Of a stretch of DNA of 64,000 nt, positions 18,764 through 28,303 are shown in pieces (the first letter of the stretch is position 1; each line of letters begins with the position of its first letter). The DNA is from Mesorhizobium sp. M7A.T.Ca.US.000.02.2.1 (GTDB taxonomy: Bacteria > Pseudomonadota > Alphaproteobacteria > Rhizobiales > Rhizobiaceae). The notes under the pieces are model-generated. The model saw only the letters and a list, made by a program, of their open reading frames with translations. It was not told the DNA's origin and ran no database searches. The stretch is from the NCBI RefSeq assembly GCF_003996995.1, contig NZ_RZTT01000001.1, positions 1-64,000 of the forward strand, read 5' to 3'. The position numbers and the translations under genes are program-made.

Positions 18764-19728
18764 GCTCTCATCCCGAGGCCGACCACCGGCGGCGTGTCAT
18801 GCTGCGCACCGCCATGGGTCCGGCAATCACCGAAGCCCTGGCCGATCCGTCCGTCATCGAGGTGATGGTCAATCCCGACGGCGCGCTGCGACTCGACCGG
18901 TTAGGCGAAGGTCGGGTCGATACCGACGTTCACATGCACCCGTCCGAGGCAGAACGTATCATCCGCCTGGTTGCTTCGCACGTGCGCGCCGAGGCGCACG
19001 CCGACAACCCGATCGTCAGTGCCGAATTGCCGTCTGGCGAACGCTTCGAAGGCCTGCTGCCACCTGTGGTGTTGGCGCCATGTTTTGCCATCCGCAAGCC
19101 CGCCGCGAAAGTCTACACCCTGGCCGACTATGTTGCCGAACGCATCATGCTGCCGCTGCAGGCCGATGCGCTGAAAAAGGCCGTCCGCGAGCGGCGCAAC
19201 ATGCTGATCGCCGGCGGCACTTCCTCGGGGAAGACAACACTCGCCAACGCTCTGCTTGCTGAAGTCGCCGAATGCGACGATCGGGTGATCCTGATCGAGG
19301 ACACACGCGAACTGCAGTGCGCGGCCAGGGACTGCGTTGCCCTGAGAACAAGGCGGGGCTCGGTCACCCTTGCCGATCTCGTGCGCTCGACGCTGAGGCT
19401 CAGGCCGGACCGCATCATCGTGGGCGAGGTGAGGGGCGCGGAAGCGCTCGACATGCTGAAGGCATGGAACACCGGGCACCCAGGCGGCATCGCTACCGTA
19501 CACGCCAATTCCGCGCGCTCGGCTCTCTATCGCATTGAGCAACTCGCCCAGGAAGCGGTGGTCACCGTTCCCCGCCGGCTCATCGCTGAGGCGATAGATC
19601 TGATCGTCTTCATAGCGGGACGCGGCTCGTCGCGCCACATCGACGCAATCGCCGAGGTCACCGGTCTCGACGGCAGCGGCGATTACGCCGTTGCCCCGCT
19701 CACGCTTTCGCAACTCCAGCAGCTTTGA
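18760..19728 (+). CDS. trbB: TrbB, mating-pair ATPase (VirB11 family)
   Basis: 322 residues with Walker A G-G-T-S-S-G-K-T-T-L-A, D-T-R-E-L-Q in the Asp box, and the conserved G-E-V-R-G-A-E-A-L-D-M-L-K-A-W-N-T-G-H and H-A-N-S motifs. It is a cytoplasmic hexameric ATPase powering assembly of the conjugative type IV apparatus. It overlaps the preceding gene by 4 bp and is followed after 12 bp by trbC. Confidence 0.93.
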   Translation: MSSHPEADHRRRVMLRTAMGPAITEALADPSVIEVMVNPDGALRLDRLGEGRVDTDVHMHPSEAERIIRLVASHVRAEAHADNPIVSAELPSGERFEGLLPPVVLAPCFAIRKPAAKVYTLADYVAERIMLPLQADALKKAVRERRNMLIAGGTSSGKTTLANALLAEVAECDDRVILIEDTRELQCAARDCVALRTRRGSVTLADLVRSTLRLRPDRIIVGEVRGAEALDMLKAWNTGHPGGIATVHANSARSALYRIEQLAQEAVVTVPRRLIAEAIDLIVFIAGRGSSRHIDAIAEVTGLDGSGDYAVAPLTLSQLQQL

Positions 19729-19740
19729 AAGGCCTTCCTC

Positions 19741-20049
19741 ATGCGCAAGAAGCTTCGCTTTCTTTCGTCCACAGCGCTCGCGTTTCTTAACACGGCCCCG
19801 GTTTATGCCGCCGGCTCCGGCATGCCGTGGGAGCAGCCGCTGCAGCAGATCCTGGAGTCCGTGCAGGGACCGGTCGCCAAGATCGTTGCGGTGATCATCA
19901 TTATCACCACCGGCCTGACGCTTGCCTTCGGCGACACCGCCGGTGGTTTTCGGCGCCTGATTCAGATCGTCTTCGGTCTGTCAATCGCCTTCGCGGCATC
20001 GAGCTTCTTCCTCTCCTTCTTCTCCTTCGGTGGTGGGGCGCTCGTCTGA
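19741..20049 (+). CDS. trbC: TrbC, conjugative prepilin
   Basis: 102 residues. A signal-peptide-like start with L-S-S-T-A-L-A-F-L-N-T-A-P-V-Y-A-A-G and two hydrophobic segments (I-V-A-V-I-I-I-I-T-T-G-L-T-L-A-F and I-V-F-G-L-S-I-A-F-A-A-S-S-F-F) are typical of VirB2/TrbC pilins. Its stop overlaps the trbD start (TGATG). Confidence 0.9.
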   Translation: MRKKLRFLSSTALAFLNTAPVYAAGSGMPWEQPLQQILESVQGPVAKIVAVIIIITTGLTLAFGDTAGGFRRLIQIVFGLSIAFAASSFFLSFFSFGGGALV

Positions 20050-20321
20050 TGGCCGCCGGGGAGCAGCATATCGAGGGCTTCGCAGTACCGGTCCACCGGG
20101 CGCTGACCGAGCCGATCCTGCTCGGCGGGGCTCCGCGCGCGGTGGCGATCCTCAACGGTACAGTGGCCGCGGCCATTGGCTTCGGCTTGCAGCAATGGAT
20201 TGCTGGTCTGGTGCTTTGGATCGCAGGCCACTCGTTAGCGGTGTTTGCCGCAAGACGCGATCCGGACTTCGCCAGCGTGCTTGTGCGCCACCTACGTCTG
20301 AAGGGGTGGCTTGCATGCTGA
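20049..20321 (+). CDS. trbD: TrbD, inner-membrane mating-pair protein (VirB3-like)
   Basis: 90 residues. The N terminus, H-I-E-G-F-A-V-P-V-H-R-A-L-T-E-P-I-L-L-G-G-A-P-R, is characteristic of TrbD/VirB3, followed by two membrane segments. The ATG at 20049 overlaps the trbC stop by one base. The frame extends further upstream but without a sensible start. Confidence 0.9.
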   Translation: MAAGEQHIEGFAVPVHRALTEPILLGGAPRAVAILNGTVAAAIGFGLQQWIAGLVLWIAGHSLAVFAARRDPDFASVLVRHLRLKGWLAC

Positions 20322-22765
20322 ACCTTTCGGAATATCGAAGCAAAGCCGACCGGCTTGCCGACCATCTACCCTGGGCTGCCTTGGTGGCGCCCGGCATCGT
20401 GCTCAACAAGGACGGCAGCTTTCAGCGGACGTTGCGGTTCCGCGGCCCGGATCTCGAAAGTGCGACGGAGGCTGAACTCGTCGGCATTTGCGCCCGGGCG
20501 AACAATGCTCTCAGACGCCTTGGCTCTGGCTGGGCATTGTTCTTTGAGGCCGAGCGCACAGAAGCGCTGGGCTATCCGAACTCGCATTTTCCTGACGCCG
20601 CGTCGTGGCTGGTCGACGAAGAACGCCGCGCTGCTTTCGAGGGGAAGGTAGCGCACTACGAGAGCCGCTATCATCTGACCTTGGTGTTTATGCCACCGCC
20701 GGACGCCCAGGCGCGCGCAGAAAGCGCGCTCGTCGACTCTCATTATTCCCGAGGAGAAAGAGACTGGCGCCAGGATCTGGCGAGGTTCCGTGACGAGACC
20801 AACCGCGTGCTCGATCTCTTCTCGGGTTTCATGTCCGAAGTACGCGTCCTCGATGATGCTCAGACGTTGACCTACCTCCACGGCACGATTTCGCCTCGTC
20901 GCCATCCTATCATGGCCCCAGAAACGCCGATATATCTGGATGCAATCCTGGTCGATGCGCCGCTTACCGGTGGCCTGGAGCCGATGCTGGGTGAGCAGCA
21001 TCTTCGCACACTGACCATCCTCGGCTTTCCGAACCTCACCCGGCCCGGAATCCTCGATACCCTCAATCATCAGGATTTCGCCTATCGCTGGATGACGCGC
21101 TTCATTCCGCTCGAGAAAACGGAAGCCACGAAGACGCTGACGCGATTGCGCCGGCAGTGGTTTGCCAAGCGCAAATCGATCGTGGCAATCCTACGCGAGG
21201 TCATTACCAACGAGCCGGTCCCGCTTGTCGATAACGATGCCGACAACAAGGCGCTCGATGCCGACGAAGCCCTTCAGGCATTGGGCGGTGATCATGTGAG
21301 TTTCGGCTATCTCACCACCACCGTGACCGTGTGGGGCGAGGATCGCCAAGCCGCTGCAGAGAAGCTTCGCGCGGTCGAGCGCATCATCAATGGGCTCGGC
21401 TTCACCACGATCCGAGAAGGCGTCAATGCGGTCGAGGCTTGGCTCGGCTCATTGCCTGGCCATGTCTACGCTAACGTTCGCCAACCGCTCGTTCATACAT
21501 TGAACCTTGCCCATCTCATGCCGCTGTCGTCGGTTTGGGCCGGTCCTGCGACAAACGAGCATCTCGCGAAAGTCACCCAAACCGAAGCGCCACCGCTTTT
21601 CGTTGCCGAGACCAGTGGGTCGACACCGTTTCGGCTTTCCACCCACGTCGAAGATGTCGGCCACATGCTGGTTGTTGGTCCGACCGGCGCCGGCAAGTCG
21701 GTTCTGCTTGCTCTGATTGCTCTGCAGTTCAGGCGCTATGCCGGCGCCCAGGTTTATGTCTTCGACAAAGGCAATTCGGCCCGTGCTGCAACACTTGCCA
21801 TGGGTGGAGAACACCACGCGCTAGGAGCGGACGGTTCCCTTGCCTTTCAGCCACTGCGCAGCATCAACGACCAGGCTAGCCGAAGCTGGGCGGCCGAATG
21901 GATCGCCAGCCTTGTTGCCCACGAGAACGTCACCGTCACGCCGGAGGTGAAGGAGGCTATTTGGTCAGCGCTGGCCAGCCTTGCCACCGCGCCGGCGCAG
22001 GAACGCACACTGACCGGTCTTTCGGTCCTGCTTCAATCCAATGCGCTGAAGACCGCATTGATGCCCTACACGCTCGACGGTCCCTTCGGCCGCCTGCTCG
22101 ATGCCGATCATGATGGGCTGGCCTTGTCGGATGTGCAGTGTTTCGAGACCGAGGAGTTAATGCACAGCCAAGGCGCTTTGCTGCCGGTGCTTACCTATCT
22201 GTTCCAGCGACTTGAGGAACGGTTCGACGGACGGCCCACGCTGATCATGCTCGACGAGGCGTGGGTCTATCTCGACAATCCGCTGTTCGCCGCCCGCATC
22301 CGCGAATGGCTGAAGGTGCTGCGAAAGAAGAACGTGTCGGTTGTCTTCGCTACGCAGTCGCTGGCTGATATCGCGGGCTCTGGCATAGCGCCGGCAATCA
22401 TCGAAAGCTGCCCGCAGCGCATTTTCCTTCCCAATGATCGTGCCGTGGAACCCCAGGCGCGCACAGCCTACGAGCGCTTCGGTTTAAGCGAGCGGCAGAT
22501 CGAATTGATCGCCCGCGCCACGCCGAAGCGTCAGTATTATCTGCAATCGCGCCGCGGCAACCGTCTGTTCGAGCTCGAGCTTGGCCCCATCGCTCTTGCG
22601 CTTTGCGGTGCTTCCGATCCGGCCACGCAGACTCTGATCGACAGGATCATGTCCGAAGACGGGCAAGGCAGCTTTGCCTCGCAGTTCCTGATCGCGCGCG
22701 GCCTCGATTGGGCCGGCGAACTTCTCAAGCAATTCCCTCAACCAGACAAGGAGCAATTCTCATGA
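20315..22765 (+). CDS. trbE: TrbE, mating-pair ATPase (VirB4 family)
   Basis: 816 residues beginning M-L-N-L-S-E-Y-R-S-K-A-D-R-L-A-D-H-L-P-W, the usual TrbE start. Walker A V-V-G-P-T-G-A-G-K-S-V-L-L and Walker B L-I-M-L-D-E-A-W are present. It is the large ATPase that energises pilus assembly and DNA transfer. The start overlaps the trbD stop by 7 bp and the end overlaps trbJ by 4 bp. Confidence 0.93.
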   Translation: MLNLSEYRSKADRLADHLPWAALVAPGIVLNKDGSFQRTLRFRGPDLESATEAELVGICARANNALRRLGSGWALFFEAERTEALGYPNSHFPDAASWLVDEERRAAFEGKVAHYESRYHLTLVFMPPPDAQARAESALVDSHYSRGERDWRQDLARFRDETNRVLDLFSGFMSEVRVLDDAQTLTYLHGTISPRRHPIMAPETPIYLDAILVDAPLTGGLEPMLGEQHLRTLTILGFPNLTRPGILDTLNHQDFAYRWMTRFIPLEKTEATKTLTRLRRQWFAKRKSIVAILREVITNEPVPLVDNDADNKALDADEALQALGGDHVSFGYLTTTVTVWGEDRQAAAEKLRAVERIINGLGFTTIREGVNAVEAWLGSLPGHVYANVRQPLVHTLNLAHLMPLSSVWAGPATNEHLAKVTQTEAPPLFVAETSGSTPFRLSTHVEDVGHMLVVGPTGAGKSVLLALIALQFRRYAGAQVYVFDKGNSARAATLAMGGEHHALGADGSLAFQPLRSINDQASRSWAAEWIASLVAHENVTVTPEVKEAIWSALASLATAPAQERTLTGLSVLLQSNALKTALMPYTLDGPFGRLLDADHDGLALSDVQCFETEELMHSQGALLPVLTYLFQRLEERFDGRPTLIMLDEAWVYLDNPLFAARIREWLKVLRKKNVSVVFATQSLADIAGSGIAPAIIESCPQRIFLPNDRAVEPQARTAYERFGLSERQIELIARATPKRQYYLQSRRGNRLFELELGPIALALCGASDPATQTLIDRIMSEDGQGSFASQFLIARGLDWAGELLKQFPQPDKEQFS

Positions 22766-23487
22766 TGCGGCGACGCCTTCTCTCCGGCCTGATCACCGTT
22801 TCCCTGATCGCCAAGCCTATGGCCGACTATGTGCAGCCCGCCTACGCCCTTATCGTGTTCGATCCGTCCAATTATGCGCAGAACGTGCTGACGGCCGCGC
22901 GCGCATTGGAGCAGATCAACAACCAGATCCAGTCGCTGCAGAATCAGGCGACCATGCTGCAGAACATGGCGCGCAATCTTCAGCGTCTGGATTTCTCTTC
23001 CGTTGGCCAACTCACCGGTTCACTCCATCGCATCGACGGCTTGATGGACCAGGCGAGTGGCCTCAGCTTTGATCTGGGCAAGCTTCAAGACCAGTGGCGC
23101 AGCCAATATCCGGAAAGCTACGACGCCACGATCAAAGTCAGCGATGTGGCGAGTGCTGCGCGGGAGCGTTGGCAAACCGCCATGCAGGCGTTCCGCCAGA
23201 CCATGGGTGTCCAGTCGCAAATCGTCGAGAACGTCCGCGCCGACGGCGATCTGCTCGCCGATCTCGTCAACCGCAGCCAAGGGGCGGCCGGTGCGCTTCA
23301 GGCAAGCCAGGCCACCAACCAGCTGATGGCGCTTTCGACAAAACAGCAGATGCAGATCCAGACGCTGCTCGCAACGCAGTTTCGAGCTGAGGCCGAGGAT
23401 GCCGCCCGCAAGGCCCAGTCAGACGAAGCCGCCCGCGAGATGACGAAGCGGTTCTTGGGTACCGGCTCGGCTTATCCCGGCAATTAA
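22762..23487 (+). CDS. trbJ: TrbJ, periplasmic mating-pair protein (VirB5-like)
   Basis: 241 residues. An N-terminal signal sequence with M-M-R-R-R-L-L-S-G-L-I-T-V-S-L is followed by the family motif I-V-F-D-P-S-N-Y-A-Q-N-V-L-T-A-A-R-A-L-E-Q-I-N-N-Q-I-Q-S and long helices. A pilus-tip or adhesin-like role is expected. AAGGAG precedes the start, which overlaps the trbE stop (ATGA). The trbK gene that often follows is absent. Confidence 0.9.
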   Translation: MMRRRLLSGLITVSLIAKPMADYVQPAYALIVFDPSNYAQNVLTAARALEQINNQIQSLQNQATMLQNMARNLQRLDFSSVGQLTGSLHRIDGLMDQASGLSFDLGKLQDQWRSQYPESYDATIKVSDVASAARERWQTAMQAFRQTMGVQSQIVENVRADGDLLADLVNRSQGAAGALQASQATNQLMALSTKQQMQIQTLLATQFRAEAEDAARKAQSDEAAREMTKRFLGTGSAYPGN

Positions 23488-23520
23488 TCACGAGTTCATC
23501 ACGACGAGAAAGGCAGCGGC

Positions 23521-24843
23521 ATGAACGACCTTGGCGTCATCGATCGCTTCATGGAGACCTTCATCCGCTACATCGACAGCGGGTTCGGTCTGCTATCGGG
23601 CGACCTCGCCTTCCTCACTACCATTCTGATCGGCATTGACATCACACTTGCCGGCCTGGCGTGGGCGCTCGGCGACGAAACCAGCGTTCTCGGCCGGCTT
23701 GTCCGCAAGGTGCTCTATGTTGGCGTCTTCGCCTTCATTCTGAACAATTTCAAGAACCTCGCCGATATCGTTTATCGTTCTTTTGCCGGTCTCGGGATTA
23801 AGGCGTCGGCCGGCAATCTGTCGGCAGACAATCTCTTGCGCCCGGGCCGCATTGCCGCGACCGGTTTCGAAGGTGCTTGGCCAATGCTTGACCAAGCCAG
23901 TCAGCTCCTGGGCTTCCCGGAAATCTTCGGCAACGCACTGACCATCTTCGTGCTGCTGATGGCCTGGTTCCTGGTTATCATCGCCTTCTTCATCCTTTCC
24001 ATCCAGCTTTTCATCACCATCCTAGAGTTCAAGCTCGCCACGCTGGCAGGTTTTGTTTTGGTTCCATTCGCACTTTGGAACCGTTCAGCGTTCCTGGCCG
24101 AACGCGTGCTCGGCCATGTTATCTCGTCAGGCATCAAGGTGATGGTGCTCGCCGTCATTGTCGGTATCGGCTCCACGCTCTTCGGGGAGTTCGCTTCCGC
24201 ATTGCAAGGCAAGGAGCCGGATCTTGCCGGTGCCATGTCCCAGGTACTGGGCGCACTGGCACTGCTTGGCCTTGGCATTTTTGGGCCGGGGATCGCGTCG
24301 GGTCTCGTCTCAGGCGCACCGCAGCTTGGGGCGGGCGCCGCCCTCGGCACGACCGCGGCGGCAGCGGGTGTATCACTCGTTGCTGGAGGCACAGCATTTG
24401 CTGGCGCGCGTATGGCAACCAGCGGCGGTCTCGCCGCCATCCGAGCCGGCACAACAATGGGATCGGCTGCTTCCACGTCATGGCAGATCGGGCGCGCAAC
24501 CTCGCCCGACGCTGGCCTCTCCGGTGTGGCTGCTGGAATGCATGGTGTAACCAGTGCAGCTGGCGGCGCCGCTATACGCATAGCGCGATCCGCCACTGCA
24601 AGTGTTGGGCGCAACGCCGATGCCGGGCGCGATGCCGCGTGGACCGCGACCGGCGGCGCGCCGACAGCGTCAATGACCGAACGCTCTGCCGGTTCGGCCA
24701 CTGTTTCGGCGCCGACGTGGGCAAGGCGCCTACGTTCTGAACAGACCGCCCGGGCAAATCGCCACGCTGCCATGCAAGCTGTCCGAGACGGAGACCGGCC
24801 GGGAGGCAGCGCCAACCCCTCTCTCAACGACAAGGATGACTAG
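23521..24843 (+). CDS. trbL: TrbL, polytopic membrane protein (VirB6-like)
   Basis: 440 residues starting M-N-D-L-G-V-I-D-R-F-M-E-T-F. About six membrane segments in the first 300 residues are followed by a low-complexity Ala/Gly/Thr-rich tail. This is the typical TrbL/VirB6 layout; it forms part of the inner-membrane translocation channel. AGAAAGGCAGCGGC precedes the start. Confidence 0.9.
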   Translation: MNDLGVIDRFMETFIRYIDSGFGLLSGDLAFLTTILIGIDITLAGLAWALGDETSVLGRLVRKVLYVGVFAFILNNFKNLADIVYRSFAGLGIKASAGNLSADNLLRPGRIAATGFEGAWPMLDQASQLLGFPEIFGNALTIFVLLMAWFLVIIAFFILSIQLFITILEFKLATLAGFVLVPFALWNRSAFLAERVLGHVISSGIKVMVLAVIVGIGSTLFGEFASALQGKEPDLAGAMSQVLGALALLGLGIFGPGIASGLVSGAPQLGAGAALGTTAAAAGVSLVAGGTAFAGARMATSGGLAAIRAGTTMGSAASTSWQIGRATSPDAGLSGVAAGMHGVTSAAGGAAIRIARSATASVGRNADAGRDAAWTATGGAPTASMTERSAGSATVSAPTWARRLRSEQTARANRHAAMQAVRDGDRPGGSANPSLNDKDD

Positions 24844-25575
24844 ATGCTCTTCAAGCGACCCGTGCACCGTTACGGCAAAACACCCGAACCGGTCACGCCG
24901 TATCAAAAAGCCGCCCAACTGTGGGACGAGCGCATCGGCTCATCTCGACTGCAGGCCAGGAACTGGCGGATCATGGCCCTTGGCTGCCTGGCCTTGGCGA
25001 CCGGGCTTTCCGGCGGACTCGTATGGCAGTCGATGCAAAGCCGTGTCGTGCCTTATGTCGTCGAGGTCGATGGCTTCGGCGAGACGCGCGCCGTCGCGCC
25101 GGCGGTCCGGAATTATGAGCCCTCGGATGCTCAGATCGCCTGGCATCTCGGCCGCTTCATCCAGAATGTCCGTTCCGTTTCCACCGATCCGGTTTTGGTT
25201 CGGCAGAACTGGTTGGCAGCGTACGACTTTGCTAGCGATCGCGCAGCGCTCTTCCTCAACGAATACGCCAAGGCGAACGACCCCTTCGGTCAGATCGGAA
25301 CGCGCAGTGTTTCGGTACAGGTCACCAGCGTGGTCAGAGCCTCCGAAAGTTCATTCCAGGTCAAATGGACCGAGCAGGTGTTTGAGCGCGGAAGCCTTGC
25401 CAGCACGATGCGCTGGACTGCGATCCTCACGATCGTGATCCGCTCGCCAAGCAATACGGATCAGCTGCGCAAGAATCCGCTCGGCGTCTTCATCAATGCC
25501 ATTGACTGGTCACGCGAGCTCGACAGCGCCGTCCCAGCCCCCCTTTCTCCGACGGAGTCCACCAATGAAAGGTAA
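24844..25575 (+). CDS. trbF: TrbF, inner-membrane bridge protein (VirB8-like)
   Basis: 243 residues. A short cytoplasmic start (M-L-F-K-R-P-V-H-R-Y-G) is followed by one membrane helix (G-C-L-A-L-A-T-G-L-S-G-G-L-V-W) and a periplasmic NTF2-like domain with V-P-Y-V-V-E-V-D. The family fit is clear. It begins directly after the trbL stop and overlaps trbG by 11 bp. Confidence 0.9.
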   Translation: MLFKRPVHRYGKTPEPVTPYQKAAQLWDERIGSSRLQARNWRIMALGCLALATGLSGGLVWQSMQSRVVPYVVEVDGFGETRAVAPAVRNYEPSDAQIAWHLGRFIQNVRSVSTDPVLVRQNWLAAYDFASDRAALFLNEYAKANDPFGQIGTRSVSVQVTSVVRASESSFQVKWTEQVFERGSLASTMRWTAILTIVIRSPSNTDQLRKNPLGVFINAIDWSRELDSAVPAPLSPTESTNER

Positions 25576-26602
25576 AATGTCACCGATTCGTGCCGTGCTG
25601 ATCCTATCGGTGTCGGCAGCGGTCGTTTCCGCTTGTGCATCGAAGAAGGTGCCGCCGCCTGAGATTTCCTATGACGCTGCCGACTTCAAACCGGCCGCGA
25701 TCGAAAAAGCGCCGGAGAGGCCGATTAGAATTGTCGAGGTGCCAAAACCACTGCCGCTGCCTGGCCAAATGCAGCCCGAGCCCGGCAAGGCCGAGGACAA
25801 GCGCCCTCCTGAAGAACGCGTCGCTGATGCCAACAAAGCCGCGACCCAGCAACCCACCAAGTACGGGTATGTTAATGCAGTGCAAGTCTACCCCTTCACC
25901 GATGGCGCGCTTTATCAACTCTATGCCGCGCCGGAGCGCGTGACCGACATCGCTCTGCAGCCGGGCGAGAAACTAACCGCCGTGTCGGCTGGCGACACCG
26001 TGCGCTGGGTCATTGGCGATACCGCAAGCGGCACCGGTGACAATCAGCGCACCCATGTTCTGGTAAAACCCTTCGCGCCGGGTCTTGCCACCAATGTCGT
26101 CATTACGACGGACCGGCGGACCTATCATTTGCAGCTTCAAAGCACCGAGAAGACCGCAATGGCGGCAATCTCCTGGACCTACAGCCAAGACCAGATCATC
26201 GCGCTTCGCCAGCGCAATGCTCAAGCCGAGGCAGTTACACCGGTCGCGTCGAACATCGCGCTCGAAAACCTTCGCTTTCGCTACTCAATCAGTGGCGACA
26301 CACCGCCCTGGAGACCGACGCGAGCCTTCGACGACGGCAGCAAGGTCTATATTGAGTTCCCTCGTCGCATAGATCAGGGCGAGGCGCCACCACTCTTCAT
26401 CGTCGGCGCAGATGGGAGCAGCGAGCTCGTCAACTATCGCGTGCGCGGCAACTATTACATCGTCGATCGGCTCTTCGCCGCGGCCGAACTTCGCCTCGGC
26501 ACCAAGCGGCAGCAGGTGATCCGCATCAGCAGGATTGACGGCAGGCAACCGCAACGGCGGATCTCGCTCTTTCGCGGCAGCCGGCGAGGTGAGGGCTCAT
26601 GA
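25565..26602 (+). CDS. trbG: TrbG, outer-membrane core lipoprotein (VirB9-like)
   Basis: 345 residues with a lipoprotein signal ending V-V-S-A-C and a Pro-rich linker, then the VirB9/CagX-type domain: Y-V-N-A-V-Q-V-Y-P-F-T-D-G-A-L-Y-Q-L and G-D-T-V-R-W-V-I-G-D-T. A second in-frame ATG at 25577 also has a Shine-Dalgarno sequence (AAAGG) and leaves the signal peptide intact. It overlaps trbI by 4 bp. Confidence 0.9.
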   Translation: MKGKMSPIRAVLILSVSAAVVSACASKKVPPPEISYDAADFKPAAIEKAPERPIRIVEVPKPLPLPGQMQPEPGKAEDKRPPEERVADANKAATQQPTKYGYVNAVQVYPFTDGALYQLYAAPERVTDIALQPGEKLTAVSAGDTVRWVIGDTASGTGDNQRTHVLVKPFAPGLATNVVITTDRRTYHLQLQSTEKTAMAAISWTYSQDQIIALRQRNAQAEAVTPVASNIALENLRFRYSISGDTPPWRPTRAFDDGSKVYIEFPRRIDQGEAPPLFIVGADGSSELVNYRVRGNYYIVDRLFAAAELRLGTKRQQVIRISRIDGRQPQRRISLFRGSRRGEGS

Positions 26603-27813
26603 TCGAAAATTCCCGCTCTGGCATCCCGCCGAAACTGGATCCCGAGGAACTGCAGCTTCGGGCCTCTCCCCGCCGCGTGGTGCGGTTCAGGCGCGGTGTG
26701 ATCATCGCTATCGCAGCGCTCGGATCCGGCGCTGTCTTCGGCGTTACCATGATCGCCCTCCAGGGGCCGGCCCTTCGCATCAGGGATCAGGCGGAAGATC
26801 TCTACAACACTGAGCGCAAACCAACCGCCGAGGGACTCGATACGCTTCCCCATGACTATTCCGGCATGAAGCCAAAGCCTCCCGTCCTTGGGCTACCTTT
26901 GCCGGGCGACCTCGGCCGCCCCATCCTCGAGCGGCAGCGCCAGCTCGGCATCGTGCCGGGCCAAGACATCTCGGCCGAGGAGCAGCGTCTAGCGCAGCAG
27001 GCGATCGAAGCGCGTGAATCGCGGGTGCTTTTCCGCGTCGAAAATCGAGCTCAACAGACAGATGTCGGAGAGAGCGTGCAAACTGCTCAGCATCCATTTG
27101 AGGCGCTTCCCCAATCCGAAGCAGGACGCGCGTCAGCCTCGGTGGCGGCGGCGGAAGGCGACCAGAACAATCAGCAGCGAAAGCTTGATTTTCTCAGCCA
27201 GCGGAGCACTGGCGGGATCTACAATCCGCATGCGCTTCAGACGCCGATCTCGCCATATCAACTGATGGCTGGCAGCGTGATTGCCGCCAGCCTGATCACC
27301 GGCATCAATTCCGATTTGCCGGGCCTTGTCGTCGCGCAAGTCACCGAAAATGTGCACGACACGGTCACGGGCAACATATTGCTGATTCCGCAGGGCTCAC
27401 GTCTTATCGGCGTCTACGACAGCGTCGTCGCGTTCGGGCAAAAGCGAGCGCTGCTGGTCTGGCAGCGCATTCTGCTGCCCGACGGCTCGTCGGCCGAAAT
27501 CGACAATCTGCCCGCGAGCGACACCGCCGGCTACGCAGGGCTGGAAGACAAAGTCGATTTCCACACTTGGCAGATGATCAAGGGAGTGGCGCTTGCCACA
27601 TTGCTCGGTGTCGGCACAGAATTCAGCCTCGGCGAAAACGAGAGCGATCTGGTCAAGGCGATCCGGGAATCAGCCCAGCAGAACGCCAGTCGAGCCGGCC
27701 AGCGCATCACCGAAAAAAACCTCAATATCCAGCCCACCATCGTCGTCCGCCCAGGTTGGCCACTGCGCGTCATCGTGCACAAGGACATCGTGCTGCGGCC
27801 ATACGCCAGTTGA
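26599..27813 (+). CDS. trbI: TrbI, outer-membrane channel protein (VirB10-like)
   Basis: 404 residues: one N-terminal membrane helix (I-I-A-I-A-A-L-G-S-G-A-V-F-G-V), a proline-rich periplasmic stretch, then the conserved TrbI/VirB10 beta-barrel region with S-P-Y-Q-L-M-A-G-S-V-I-A-A-S-L-I-T-G-I and L-I-P-Q-G-S-R-L-I-G-V-Y-D. It spans both membranes. It is the last of the core trb genes. Confidence 0.93.
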   Translation: MIENSRSGIPPKLDPEELQLRASPRRVVRFRRGVIIAIAALGSGAVFGVTMIALQGPALRIRDQAEDLYNTERKPTAEGLDTLPHDYSGMKPKPPVLGLPLPGDLGRPILERQRQLGIVPGQDISAEEQRLAQQAIEARESRVLFRVENRAQQTDVGESVQTAQHPFEALPQSEAGRASASVAAAEGDQNNQQRKLDFLSQRSTGGIYNPHALQTPISPYQLMAGSVIAASLITGINSDLPGLVVAQVTENVHDTVTGNILLIPQGSRLIGVYDSVVAFGQKRALLVWQRILLPDGSSAEIDNLPASDTAGYAGLEDKVDFHTWQMIKGVALATLLGVGTEFSLGENESDLVKAIRESAQQNASRAGQRITEKNLNIQPTIVVRPGWPLRVIVHKDIVLRPYAS

Positions 27814-27825
27814 GCAGGAGTTATC

Positions 27826-28068
27826 ATGGCTGACCTGAAACTTGGAAAACTTCCGGACCGAACAGCTTCGAAGATCACCATTACCGTCAGCGCGGAGCTG
27901 AGCCAAACACTCAAGGAGTATGCTGCACTTTACCGTCAGACCTATGGTCAGTCTGAAACCGTGGCAGAACTCATCCCTTTCATGCTGGCGGCGTTTCTGG
28001 AAGGCGACCGAGCCTTTGCCAGGGCCAGAAAAGAACGTCTGCCGACGGAGCTTGCCGGAAAATCGTGA
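27826..28068 (+). CDS. DUF2274-type small protein at the end of the trb operon
   Basis: 80 residues: M-A-D-L-K-L-G-K-L-P-D-R-T-A-S-K-I-T-I-T-V-S-A-E-L, then Y-A-A-L-Y and E-L-I-P-F-M-L-A-A-F-L-E-G-D-R-A-F. This is the small protein commonly found directly after trbI in alphaproteobacterial elements. The function is unknown; the strand-helix-helix pattern suggests a ribbon-helix-helix DNA-binding fold. It starts 12 bp after trbI behind an AGGAG. Confidence 0.8.
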   Translation: MADLKLGKLPDRTASKITITVSAELSQTLKEYAALYRQTYGQSETVAELIPFMLAAFLEGDRAFARARKERLPTELAGKS

Positions 28069-28082
28069 CTCCTCCGCTAGGG

Positions 28083-28157
28083 CAGCTGGAACATTGCCTA
28101 GCTGTCGCGACCTACCTGCTCCTCGCGAAGCATAGGATCAAACCCCTTGGAATGTAG
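28083..28157 (+). pseudogene. fragment related to the hypothetical gene at 45075
   Basis: The frame reads Q-L-E-H-C-L-A-V-A-T-Y-L-L-L-A-K-H-R, then a stop. The protein encoded at 45075 contains E-L-E-C-C-L-A-V-A-A-Y-L-V-I-R-H-G. Only this piece survives here. The rest of 28069-28303 holds no gene I can support. Confidence 0.45.
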
Positions 28158-28303
28158 GTATGCGCAAGAGAGGATGTGGAAGGAGATACCGCGCAACAGC
28201 CTAAGTTTGCATTTTCGATTTGATGCGGTAGTCGCCTATGAGCGGTCAAAACGAACGCAGCTGGTTCGCCGATCGACCAAACGGCGAGCGCACTGTGCTT
28301 TGC